Below, in pieces: positions 1 to 6,599 of a stretch of 18,422 nucleotides of DNA. Where the stretch lies: positions 1 to 18,422 of the forward strand of contig DAIDAB010000020.1 of NCBI GenBank assembly GCA_027310845.1, given 5' to 3'. The notes below the pieces were generated by a model that had not been told where the DNA came from, ran no database searches, and saw nothing but the letters and a program-made list of their open reading frames with translations. A program made the position numbers and the translations under genes. Source of the DNA: a bacterium (GTDB taxonomy: Archaea; Thermoproteota; Nitrososphaeria; Nitrososphaerales; CADDZS01). How positions within the stretch are numbered: the first letter of the stretch is position 1; each line of letters opens with the position of its first letter.

Positions 1-531
1 GTTGAAAAGCAAACAACAAGTCAGTTGGGGCGAGCTGTTCAGCTGTCCACTCTCTTTGAAATAGATGGAAAGACACTCGCAATCCTAACTGATGCGAAAA
101 ACAACAAGACAATTCTCAGCGATGCCCCATCAGAGCTCGGAGAAGAGGTAGGTCTTCTGCTAAAGGGCCACGAAGCTACTCCAGGAGTGCAAACCGACCT
201 AGACACAGGAAGCAAAGTCGAAGGCTACGGTGTCTTCACTTTTCCATATGGACCAGTGACCTCAGGTATCTCTGAAGCAGGCGGTTTCAAATTTCTTACC
301 TATGGAGAACGAATTGTGAAAGTCATCCCCTCCATCAACTTCAAGAAAAGAGGCATCGAGCAAAGAGCCATAGGCATGAAGCCAGATGACGCCTTGTTGC
401 TTGTTGAACGATCGGCTGGTAACTTCGCAGCATCTTATTCTACCTGCTTTGCGACGTCCGTCGAAAACGAGCTGGGACTCGAAGTTCCCCAAACCGCAAA
501 ATGGATCAGAGCAGTTGCAATCGAACTCTAG
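1..531 (+). CDS. Ehr/NuoD-like large subunit, N-terminal part, ended by an in-frame TAG
   Basis: This is the N-terminal part of a NuoD / group 4 hydrogenase large-subunit homologue. The frame is open to base 1, so the gene probably begins outside the window; the first possible start inside it is TTG at 25. Counting from that TTG, residues 75-168 carry the family landmarks: a GPVTSG stretch near 76-81, RGIE at 109-112, and a C-terminal segment ending IRAVAIEL. In true NiFe hydrogenases a CxxC follows the ER pair after RGIE; here residues 128-137 read ERSAGNFAAS with no cysteine, so this half of the NiFe site is missing. The protein should sit on the cytoplasmic arm beside the NuoB-like subunit encoded downstream. 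The TAG at 529-531 falls where relatives continue (ELERI-type sequence), and homology resumes immediately after it in the same frame. Family assignment is firm; electron donor and acceptor cannot be read from the sequence. Confidence 0.8.
   Translation, partial: VEKQTTSQLGRAVQLSTLFEIDGKTLAILTDAKNNKTILSDAPSELGEEVGLLLKGHEATPGVQTDLDTGSKVEGYGVFTFPYGPVTSGISEAGGFKFLTYGERIVKVIPSINFKKRGIEQRAIGMKPDDALLLVERSAGNFAASYSTCFATSVENELGLEVPQTAKWIRAVAIEL
529..531 (+). other. In-frame TAG inside the large-subunit gene
   Basis: One TAG separates ...AVAIEL from RIYNHL.... It replaces a position that is E, Q, T, N or S in relatives; GAG (Glu) or CAG (Gln) is one base away. TAG serves as an ordinary stop in this window for the small subunit, purA, the eL22-like gene, pyrF and the inositol-phosphate synthase, so general reassignment is unlikely. 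Confidence 0.85.
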
Positions 532-1323
532 CGGATATATAATCATCTCAATGTCTTTTCACGAGAAGCTGAAGCCGCAAGCCAAAACGTCGCAACTTAT
601 CAGACGAGCGCGCTAAAGGAAAGGGTTCTAAGACTAAATGCGAAGTATTTTGGCCACAGATATTTGTTTGGTTTCAATGAGATCGGTGGAGTGAGATCTG
701 ACCTATCATCTCCAGAAAAGAGGAAGGGACTTTTCGGATCGGTGCGTTCGATAACTAGGGAGTTCTCCGAGATAGTCGATTATTTTCTCTCGTCAAGAAT
801 ATTCTTAGACAGGTTGCAAAATACGGCACGACTCAGCAAGGAAGACGCACTATCCCTAGGCGCTGTTGGGCCGGCAGCTAGGGGATCTGGAGTAGAGTGG
901 GACGATCGGATCGCATACCCCATCGAGCCGTACGGAGACATCTTTGTGGCCATGGAGACAGACAATGGAAAAGACGCAATGGCTCGAGTCATGGTCAGAA
1001 TAAAGGAGATCACAACTTGCACAACTGTGTTGGAAGAGCTGCTAGACAAAATGCCGTCCGATGGAACCAGAACGAAGGCAATTATACCTTCTGCATCTCA
1101 CGCAGACTCGGATTTTTCTTTCTGTAGGATTGAAAGTCCGAGTGGGGATCTTATCCAAGCTGTCAAAATTGGCGAAGATCAGAAGATAAGGAAACTGCAC
1201 ATCAGGCCGGCTTCGCTCGCAAACTGGCTGCCATTTGCAAAAAGTCTAGAGGGAAACGTATTCACAGACTTTCAGTTCTCATTTGAAAGCTTTGGACTCG
1301 TGTATGCGGACTCAGATAGGTGA
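532..1323 (+). CDS. Ehr/NuoD-like large subunit, C-terminal part, same frame after the TAG
   Basis: The frame is exactly that of the preceding segment, and the first residues after the stop (RIYNHLNVF) match the conserved RI-x-HL region of large subunits, so the two parts are one gene. Read alone, the usual starts would be TTG at 664 or GTG at 691, both of which discard conserved sequence. The C-terminus keeps the family's usual 'LEGN...DF' element (SLEGNVFTDF), but where NiFe hydrogenases have DPCxxC the sequence reads FGLVYADSDR, so both proximal NiFe-ligand motifs are absent. This is what the energy-converting-hydrogenase-related (Ehr) complexes look like. The gene ends with TGA at 1321-1323, 13 bases before the small-subunit start. 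There is no frameshift or second stop in 263 codons, so this is not an old decayed pseudogene. It may be a recent nonsense allele, a sequencing error or a readthrough product. Confidence 0.72.
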   Translation, partial: RIYNHLNVFSREAEAASQNVATYQTSALKERVLRLNAKYFGHRYLFGFNEIGGVRSDLSSPEKRKGLFGSVRSITREFSEIVDYFLSSRIFLDRLQNTARLSKEDALSLGAVGPAARGSGVEWDDRIAYPIEPYGDIFVAMETDNGKDAMARVMVRIKEITTCTTVLEELLDKMPSDGTRTKAIIPSASHADSDFSFCRIESPSGDLIQAVKIGEDQKIRKLHIRPASLANWLPFAKSLEGNVFTDFQFSFESFGLVYADSDR

Positions 1324-1336
1324 AGGGGAACAAATA

Positions 1337-2170
1337 ATGGTAAAGCTATGGGTTCTTCGCGGCTTAAAGAAAGGAATCCTAACTTCAAAATATCCGAATA
1401 AAGCACCCACAGAAGAAGAAATCCCCATCAAAGCGATTCCCCCAGCTGCAACCGATTCATCGGATTGGGAAGAGGGACAGAAAATATGCCCAACTGGAGC
1501 TATTGAAACGGAGGCAGGACGGAAAGCGGGCCGAATTCATACTGGAAAGTGCATCTACTGTCAGAGATGCTCTGTGGCAGGATTCGAATTTTCCAATACT
1601 GCGAATTCTAACAGCCTTCAAGCAAATTTTGCCACTGATGTAGGCGGGAGACTCTCCAACGCTGAAGTGTTGAAGCGCTATGAGAGCAATTGGAAAACCT
1701 TCAAAAAATCATTTCACATCCTAATGATTGATGTTGGCTCGTGCAACTCTTGCAATCTTGAGGTACTGAACTTATCAAATCCATACTACGACCTCAACCG
1801 TCTTGGAATCTTCCTCACAAACTCACCAAAACACGCTGATGCCCTTATCGTAGTGGGTGCGCTTAACAAAGCGATGTTCGATATTCTCAAGCGAACGTAC
1901 GAAAGCATTCCGAACCCAAAGCTTGTGATTGCCGTTGGAGCCTGTCCGATAAGCGGAGGAGTCTTTCAAGGCACTGAAAGTTTCGTTTCTCCGGTTCGAG
2001 ACATTATTCCTGTGGATGTGGATATTCCTGGCTGTCCGCCGAGTCCGATCCAGATTCTTCAGGGTTTATTGATTGCCATGGGTACAATGAAACCTAGCTA
2101 TTCTGATGATCCATCAACCAAGCCGGGCACCAGTACAATGTCAACTCGCAAAGAGGAGGCCATTGTCTAG
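1337..2170 (+). CDS. Ferredoxin-NuoB-like fusion: small subunit of the Ehr-type complex
   Basis: This is a 277-residue electron-transfer subunit. I chose ATG 1337 because the large subunit ends at 1323 and AGGTGA at 1318-1323 can act as a ribosome site, although the spacing is long; the frame stays open back to 1283 but only inside the upstream gene. Residues 51-78 form a single ferredoxin-like [4Fe-4S] site: C51 (in CPTGAI) and C72, C75, C78 (CIYCQRC). Residues about 127-250 are the 20-kDa NuoB/hydrogenase small-subunit fold with four cluster ligands: C136 and C139 (SCNSC), C203 (GACPISGG) and C233 (PGCPP). The CxxC spacing is hydrogenase-like rather than the CC pair of complex I. Complete ligand sets imply a working chain of two clusters facing the large subunit. 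The last 25 residues are a low-complexity Ser/Thr/Pro tail. The gene lies three bases before the membrane subunit, so the two are co-transcribed. Confidence 0.87.
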   Translation: MVKLWVLRGLKKGILTSKYPNKAPTEEEIPIKAIPPAATDSSDWEEGQKICPTGAIETEAGRKAGRIHTGKCIYCQRCSVAGFEFSNTANSNSLQANFATDVGGRLSNAEVLKRYESNWKTFKKSFHILMIDVGSCNSCNLEVLNLSNPYYDLNRLGIFLTNSPKHADALIVVGALNKAMFDILKRTYESIPNPKLVIAVGACPISGGVFQGTESFVSPVRDIIPVDVDIPGCPPSPIQILQGLLIAMGTMKPSYSDDPSTKPGTSTMSTRKEEAIV

Positions 2171-2173
2171 CAG

Positions 2174-4240
2174 TTGACTGATTATTTCCTTACGAGCATT
2201 CTTGTCGCAATCTTCGCCGTTTTTGGCATTGCAATTACCGGAGGCACTGTATCAAAACGTGCATCTTACTCTCTAGGAGCTCTGGGATCTGCCCTCGGAG
2301 TGGCCCTTTCATTGGCCGTTCTGCTCGGGAATAACACACTTAGGTACACTCTTTGGAGTGTAACGCCATCCAGTTCGGCTCAAATCGCAATTTCACCATT
2401 CAACGCGTACTTTCTTCTAATCTCCAGTCTCGTCTGGCTTGGAACATGCATCTATTCGCTAAGATATGATGACGACTATCCACAATCACTCCCCTCACTA
2501 CTCTTACTGACAATATTATCGATGATAGTCATCCTAGTATCTGGTGATGCAATTCTCTTCCTGATTGGTTGGGAATCGATGACAATCGCATCATTCTTCA
2601 TGATATTGGAGGGAAAGGGAAACAAGAAGGGAGTACTCAACGCGGCGTACCTGTTTCTTGCTTTTGGAGAGGGTAGCAGCGTTTTTATCATGCTTGCGTT
2701 TTCAGGAATATTTGCCTCATTTCATTCCCTTGACTTTCTGTCAACAACTTCGGTAATCGCAACTGGTCCAATTGCATCATGGGTATTTGTTACAGCTCTC
2801 GTCGGATTCGGATTGAAGATGGGTATTGCACCCTTTCACATGAGCGAGTGGCTACCCATTGCTCATTCAAGTGCGCCATCTAACGCTTCTGCTCTACTTT
2901 CCGCCACCTTGACATTGATGGGAGTGTATGGATTGATCGATATTGTAACGCATCTTGCTCCGTATGAGCTTTGGTGGGGATGGATAGCTCTGGCTATAGG
3001 CGGCATATCCGCGATGCTTGGAGCGCTTTTCGCCTCTGCATCCGAACATACCAAGGGGTTGCCAGCGTACAGCACAATCGAAAACAACGGTCTGATCGTC
3101 GTTGCAATCGGCGCCTACATTCTTGCATCTTACTACAACCTTTCTTTGCTCGCGGACCTTGCCCTAATCGCGGCGCTGTATCATGCCTTCTCGCATTCAG
3201 TCTCCAAGGGATCGATGTTTCTACTTATGGGATGGGTGAGCAAAATTAAGGGAAGTTTTGATCTAAACGTTCTTGGCCCAGCTGTTTCAGGCAGCAAGCG
3301 AGCTTCCTACTTTGCTGGACTATTCACAGTGCTCTCGCTTGCGGCAGTGCCGCCTCTCGCGGGATTCGTTTCGGAATGGATGATTTTGGAAGTACTTTTC
3401 CAGTCATTCAGGTTTGGAGATGTTGGAAGCCAGATAATCGGAACACTAGTTGGCGCAGTCGCGGCACTCGCAGCTGGGATCATCGTTATTGCGATGACAA
3501 AAGCCTATGGCTTTGGAGTCTTGTGGTATAACCCACAAAGTGCCCGACCCGGCACATCAACCGATAACCAAGCAGGTGGAGGCAAGAGATCAGAGCAAAT
3601 CAGCACCAGCTTCGTCTATTTTATTGCTCTGATTATAGGAGTAGGTGTTGCAGCACCTGGCATCTTTTTCCTTGCGTCGGATGCTTCTGCTCCGATTCTG
3701 AATGGCAATGTTTTCAGCAATTTTGTCACGGGTTTGCTTGGTGTCCCTGCATATTTTGTGATAATATCAGGAAACCCATTTGGCGGATTTTCGCCCACGT
3801 TTACCGCAATCTTCATGCTGGGTTTGCTCATAGTGCCTTTCCTGATATCTCAGATGGGTGGTCGTTGGCGCATACGTCGGACTTCTGGATGGTTTAGCGG
3901 TCGTTCCCAACCAAATACTCCTTTGGATCTTTACAACTCCTTCGGATACAGCACTCCAATCAGAATAATGCTAAGGTTTCTCTTTAGGACCAAGGAAACG
4001 ATAGTACATGTAGGGACTGTCAGAAAAGCTGTGATGCTCTCGCCCGAGGAGTACTTTGTAGAACTCGAAGTCCTTGACCCCTTCAAGAGAGTCTACGACG
4101 TACTTTTTGGGAAATGGATCTTATCCTTTTCCGAGCTTGTGGGACGAAAGTTCATGCCAGGACGTCTGAGCAATTATCTGATTTACATCATGGTAGCTCT
4201 AATCTTTGTAATGCTCTATATTCTGGTAACGATACTCTAA
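2174..4240 (+). CDS. HyfB/NuoL-like proton- or Na+-translocating membrane subunit
   Basis: This is a 688-residue polytopic membrane protein of the Mrp antiporter / NuoL-NuoM-HyfB family, the ion-pumping module of energy-converting complexes. The conserved core spans roughly residues 110-450. Its ion-path residues are E134 (LIGWESM), K215 (GLKMGIAPFH), H231 (PIAHSSAPSNASALLSA) and K345 (HSVSKGSMFLL). A more polar C-terminal region (about 580-660) precedes a last membrane helix at about 668-687, as in HyfB-type proteins. Translation starts at TTG 2174, three bases after the small-subunit stop, with GAGGAGG at 2153-2159 as ribosome site. Gene order (large subunit, ferredoxin-small subunit, HyfB-like) indicates one complex; the NuoH-like and other membrane subunits must lie upstream or elsewhere. 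Whether the ion is H+ or Na+ cannot be told. The stop codon interlocks with that of the opposing gene. Confidence 0.88.
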   Translation: MTDYFLTSILVAIFAVFGIAITGGTVSKRASYSLGALGSALGVALSLAVLLGNNTLRYTLWSVTPSSSAQIAISPFNAYFLLISSLVWLGTCIYSLRYDDDYPQSLPSLLLLTILSMIVILVSGDAILFLIGWESMTIASFFMILEGKGNKKGVLNAAYLFLAFGEGSSVFIMLAFSGIFASFHSLDFLSTTSVIATGPIASWVFVTALVGFGLKMGIAPFHMSEWLPIAHSSAPSNASALLSATLTLMGVYGLIDIVTHLAPYELWWGWIALAIGGISAMLGALFASASEHTKGLPAYSTIENNGLIVVAIGAYILASYYNLSLLADLALIAALYHAFSHSVSKGSMFLLMGWVSKIKGSFDLNVLGPAVSGSKRASYFAGLFTVLSLAAVPPLAGFVSEWMILEVLFQSFRFGDVGSQIIGTLVGAVAALAAGIIVIAMTKAYGFGVLWYNPQSARPGTSTDNQAGGGKRSEQISTSFVYFIALIIGVGVAAPGIFFLASDASAPILNGNVFSNFVTGLLGVPAYFVIISGNPFGGFSPTFTAIFMLGLLIVPFLISQMGGRWRIRRTSGWFSGRSQPNTPLDLYNSFGYSTPIRIMLRFLFRTKETIVHVGTVRKAVMLSPEEYFVELEVLDPFKRVYDVLFGKWILSFSELVGRKFMPGRLSNYLIYIMVALIFVMLYILVTIL

Positions 4241-4671
4241 GGCACTCCAAGTACCGGATATTTCCTACTCCTGAAGAGGAGCGATGAAATGGTTCCAAGT
4301 ATTCTATCTGACGAAGGATGTTTTGCGATTCCAATCACGATTAGATTGGGTTTTAATTTGTCAGCAAGCTCAAGGAGTTTCTCAGGAGGCGGTCCGAATT
4401 CAAGATGAGTGAACGGACTTTCAAATGCTTTCTTTACAATCCGTGCCCCATTCAAAAGGATGTCTTGGCCCACCTTCTGTAGTGAATTCATGGCCTCTTC
4501 CGGCATCGGGTCTGCGATTCCTGGTGGCTTCTCGACTATGTATGCGAGGTGGATCTCCGTGGGTTTGGGTGCACCTTCCTGCAACAATCCGATAACAAAT
4601 TCTAGAGCGCGTACAGATTGTTCTGTCCCATCATAACCTAAAAGTATTCTATTCAGCAAGAAAGAAGTCAA
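4237..4671 (-). CDS. Universal stress protein (UspA family)
   Basis: This 144-residue single-domain protein opens with the family's first strand (NRILLGYDGTEQSVRALEF) and closes with a nucleotide-loop-like stretch, IVIGIAKHPSSDRILGTISS. The ATP-binding signature G-2x-G-9x-G(S/T) is only partly kept (an ILGT end but few of the glycines), so ATP binding is doubtful. Such proteins are cytoplasmic and dimeric. Start choice is TTG 4671; a second TTG at 4659 would give the more typical length before the first strand. A TATA-like box at 4688-4699 sits about 20-25 bases upstream, which suits a leaderless message. The gene converges on the membrane-subunit gene and shares the four bases CTAA with it at the stops. 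Confidence 0.82.
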   Translation of the reverse strand: MTSFLLNRILLGYDGTEQSVRALEFVIGLLQEGAPKPTEIHLAYIVEKPPGIADPMPEEAMNSLQKVGQDILLNGARIVKKAFESPFTHLEFGPPPEKLLELADKLKPNLIVIGIAKHPSSDRILGTISSLLFRSRKYPVLGVP

Positions 4672-4687
4672 CCCTTTTTCCCCTTAA

Positions 4688-4699
4688 CTAATATAAAAC
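4688..4699. promoter_or_regulatory. TATA-like element between divergent genes
   Basis: The AT-rich CTAATATAAAAC lies 20-25 bases before the stress-protein start on the minus strand and about 40-50 bases before the small ORF at 4735/4747 on the plus strand. It resembles an archaeal TATA box in either direction. No clear BRE purine element is visible on either side. Confidence 0.5.
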
Positions 4700-4746
4700 C
4701 AAGCTCAACTAAAGTGACATAGGGTAAATTCTAATTGAAGCGATCA

Positions 4747-4905
4747 ATGGGAGAAGAAAAGGAACCTTATCTTGGGAACCCACGTCCAGCTGGCGAAAGA
4801 CGAAAGAAGTGGCTGAAAGTTGTGCATGATGACCAAACGAACCTTCGAAAATTCCTCTCAAGATGTAGGAGCCTAAAAGGAGGAGGCATGCAAGTAACTT
4901 TCTAA
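4747..4905 (+). CDS. Small charged hypothetical protein (52 aa)
   Basis: This is a short open frame from ATG 4747 (or in-frame TTG 4735, 56 residues) to TAA 4905, too short for common gene callers. The product is hydrophilic, with GEEKEPYLGNPRPAGERRKK at the N-terminus, a middle part rich in Lys, Arg and Asp, and a Gly-rich end (KGGGMQVTF). It is divergent from the stress-protein gene and lies under a TATA-like box. A membrane-like frame on the opposite strand (4709-4966) competes with it but has no promoter-like sequence in front. The same plus-strand frame has an ATG directly after the TAA, opening 35 more codons to 5013, which I do not call. No family is recognised. Confidence 0.4.
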   Translation: MGEEKEPYLGNPRPAGERRKKWLKVVHDDQTNLRKFLSRCRSLKGGGMQVTF

Positions 4906-5029
4906 ATGGTAAAAAGAATGATATTCGGACTGAATGTTTCGACCATTGTGAGCTTTGAGCACTCATTCCTGATCTGCATTAGCAAGACTGCGTCTTCGAT
5001 TCAAGGCATATGATATCTTTTCACTGGAG

Positions 5030-5821
5030 TTGGGATTCTTGATCAACAAAGAATTGGAGAGTTTTGAGAGAAAAAGGTTTGAGACGAAGAGACAGGAGAT
5101 TATTAGACTTGTCAATCAAGAGGGATGCCCAATCTGTCGCGCATGCAACGAATCGCTTGAGACGCAATGGTTCTGGTTTTTCAGCGAATCCTATGGCCAA
5201 GGAAACGGCGTAACCAAATACATCAACTATTACGGTTTTTGCGAAAAACACACTCTTGAGATAGCAAGAAAAGGCCCACCTCGTCAGAAATCCGCAATCT
5301 ACAGCTGGATAATTGACAACAATCTACCTCAATTGGAAGATGCTTTGAAAACTCTCCAGAAACACACGGGCAACAATCCGATTATCACGAATCTTGGTCT
5401 GAGAGGGTTCAAGAGAAGATTAGATTTTGCAAAGCCCAAGGGAAACTGCCTATTCTGTGGCATGGTCGAGGACACATCGAAGCGTGTCTTGACAGACTTG
5501 CTCACCGTCTTGGAAGATCCAGAAGTAAGAAAGTTTTTTCGCAAGTCAAACGGCCTGTGCATGAAACATTTCTTCAAAGTGTTCGATTATTTCAAACCTG
5601 AATACTATGCCGGATTGCATGAGATAATTGCTGTACAGATCGCCAGACTAAAGGAACTGAAGAGAGACTTTGATGAATATTTCAGAAAATCAGATTACCG
5701 TTTTGCAAACGAGCCAAAGGGGAAGGAGCAGACCACTTGGTTACGTGCTGTAAAGAGATTTATCGGTGATCTCGAAGCCGGAGAGATGGCAACCAAACAA
5801 TCTGCAAGTCAGTCTTCATAG
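5030..5821 (+). CDS. Double CxxC...CxxH putative zinc-binding protein
   Basis: This 263-residue soluble protein carries two copies of a metal-site pattern. Copy one is C33-x2-C36 (CPICRAC, with an extra C39) followed by C71-x2-H74 (GFCEKHT). Copy two is C140-x2-C143 (CLFC) followed by C177-x2-H180 (GLCMKHF). Spacing is nearly the same in both (35 and 34 residues between the halves), so an internal duplication is likely. The pattern resembles bacterial proteins of the DUF6062 kind, but I cannot confirm the family and no enzymatic role is evident. The C-terminus (about 205-250) is rich in Lys, Arg, Asp and Glu and probably helical. The start is TTG 5030; TTG 5039 is in frame and lies at the distance from an AT-rich box (5008-5018) expected of a leaderless message. 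No ATG or GTG is available upstream before the stop at 4970-4972. Confidence 0.72.
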   Translation: MGFLINKELESFERKRFETKRQEIIRLVNQEGCPICRACNESLETQWFWFFSESYGQGNGVTKYINYYGFCEKHTLEIARKGPPRQKSAIYSWIIDNNLPQLEDALKTLQKHTGNNPIITNLGLRGFKRRLDFAKPKGNCLFCGMVEDTSKRVLTDLLTVLEDPEVRKFFRKSNGLCMKHFFKVFDYFKPEYYAGLHEIIAVQIARLKELKRDFDEYFRKSDYRFANEPKGKEQTTWLRAVKRFIGDLEAGEMATKQSASQSS

Positions 5822-6013
5822 TCTCCTCAGGTACGTGGCGAGCGCAGCAATTGACAAGAGATGGCACAAGTAAAGAGTCAAACAGAACTCATACAGAACA
5901 AGGAATCTTTGCGTCTTCTTGGTAAGGAGTCGCGCAGAGGCTCTTTTCGATCCTCTGCTAAAGGGGCATCTCATAAGTAGAAGTGCCAAACAATGGCTTT
6001 GGATTCTAGCCAT
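5816..6013 (-). CDS. Doubtful 65-aa ORF with a C-terminal hydrophobic segment
   Basis: The ORF runs from ATG 6013 on the minus strand and encodes a basic N-terminal half followed by a hydrophobic stretch near residues 37-60, which could be a tail anchor. Its 3' end overlaps the end of the zinc-site protein by six bases, and its ATG lies in the 10-bp palindrome AGCCATGGCT (6008-6017). I see no convincing promoter or family. It may be chance. Confidence 0.18.
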   Translation of the reverse strand: MARIQSHCLALLLMRCPFSRGSKRASARLLTKKTQRFLVLYEFCLTLYLCHLLSIAALATYLRRL

Positions 6014-6030
6014 GGCTTTAGAGAGCTAGA

Positions 6031-6129
6031 TACAATTCATGTATGAAAACAAAGAAAAGCTACAATTCCTCAATTGAAACAATTGAAGCAATACATGATG
6101 TCCATATAGAATAGGTTTCAATACAATTC
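6031..6129. repeat. Cluster of TACAATTC and CAATTGAA motifs
   Basis: TACAATTC occurs at 6031-6038, 6061-6068 and 6122-6129, the starts being 30 and 61 bases apart. CAATTGAA occurs at 6071-6078 and 6080-6087. The spacing approximates whole helical turns, as expected for repeated protein-binding sites, but AT-rich DNA can give such matches by chance. Confidence 0.4.
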
Positions 6130-6154
6130 TTGTTTTGCTCCTCCACTTTTTATA

Positions 6155-6240
6155 GTGATGTACCCTCCTCTTTTTCACCCGTGTATGTGTGTGTCAGTCC
6201 TTAAGGAGCAAAGGATCCACAAAGAAAGCAAAGAATATTC
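6155..6240 (+). repeat. 86-bp repeat, copy A
   Basis: The segment begins GTGATGTACCCTCCTC and ends AATATTC. It matches the reverse complement of 18337-18422 with only five or so substitutions and no gaps. A TATA-like run (CTTTTTATA, 6146-6154) directly precedes it. The flanking bases TTTGCTCCT (6134-6142) and the internal AGGAGCAAA (6204-6212) form a 9-bp perfect inverted repeat, and CCTTAAGG (6199-6206) is a palindrome. It may be a small RNA gene, a regulatory element or the end of a mobile element. Confidence 0.85.
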
Positions 6241-6382
6241 AATTTCCTAATAGGCGACATTTGAGGGTTGTTTCAACATTGCAGAGCTGGAATTTTGAAA
6301 TGCCCGAAAATTCATTCTCACTCTCTCATGCAAAGGTCTGAAAATCTTTCAACACACAGTTGAAGTCTGCTAATCTGAGCAT

Positions 6383-6586
6383 ATGGCAGGATTCAAAGAT
6401 TGTAATTCTCGTCTCAAACGTTATATCGACCAAGAGCTGGGAATTGTAGTGCATGGGAAAGGAAAGACTCGAAAGTGTCTCACTGGTTTCGCGAAAGGAA
6501 ATCGAATATACAAAACTCGAATAAACCCCTATCTATGCCCTCCAAAGCGACGCCCTCGAACCTTGCGACATAACATTTCAAGGTAG
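6383..6586 (+). CDS. Doubtful basic 67-aa ORF
   Basis: ATG 6383 to TAG 6586 encodes a very basic peptide (many Lys and Arg, e.g. PPKRRPRTLRH near the end) with two well-separated cysteines besides C7. It ends 13 bases before uppS, on the same strand. No homologue is recognised, codon use is unremarkable, and the start has no clear ribosome site. It could equally be uppS promoter DNA that happens to be open. Confidence 0.28.
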   Translation: MAGFKDCNSRLKRYIDQELGIVVHGKGKTRKCLTGFAKGNRIYKTRINPYLCPPKRRPRTLRHNISR

Positions 6587-6599
6587 ATACTTCGCTAAA

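Larger units (their letters stand above)
5822..6382. other. Long non-coding region with repeated short motifs
   Basis: There is no convincing gene for about 560 bases apart from the doubtful minus-strand ORF at its left end. The stretch holds the palindrome AGCCATGGCT (6008-6017), three TACAATTC copies, two CAATTGAA copies and the 86-bp repeat copy A. The part from 6241 to 6382 shows nothing I can name, and no tRNA cloverleaf was found. Confidence 0.6.

Noticed and set aside
386..616. 76-aa ORF crossing the in-frame TAG in another frame
   Set aside because: It overlaps the recognisable large-subunit sequence and shows no family features.
4709..4966. 85-aa minus-strand ORF with a hydrophobic stretch
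   Set aside because: There is no promoter-like sequence before its start, and it competes with the better-supported plus-strand small ORF.
6155..6240. Repeat as a C/D box guide RNA (GTGATGT resembles a C box)
   Set aside because: No CTGA D box occurs on the same strand at a suitable distance.
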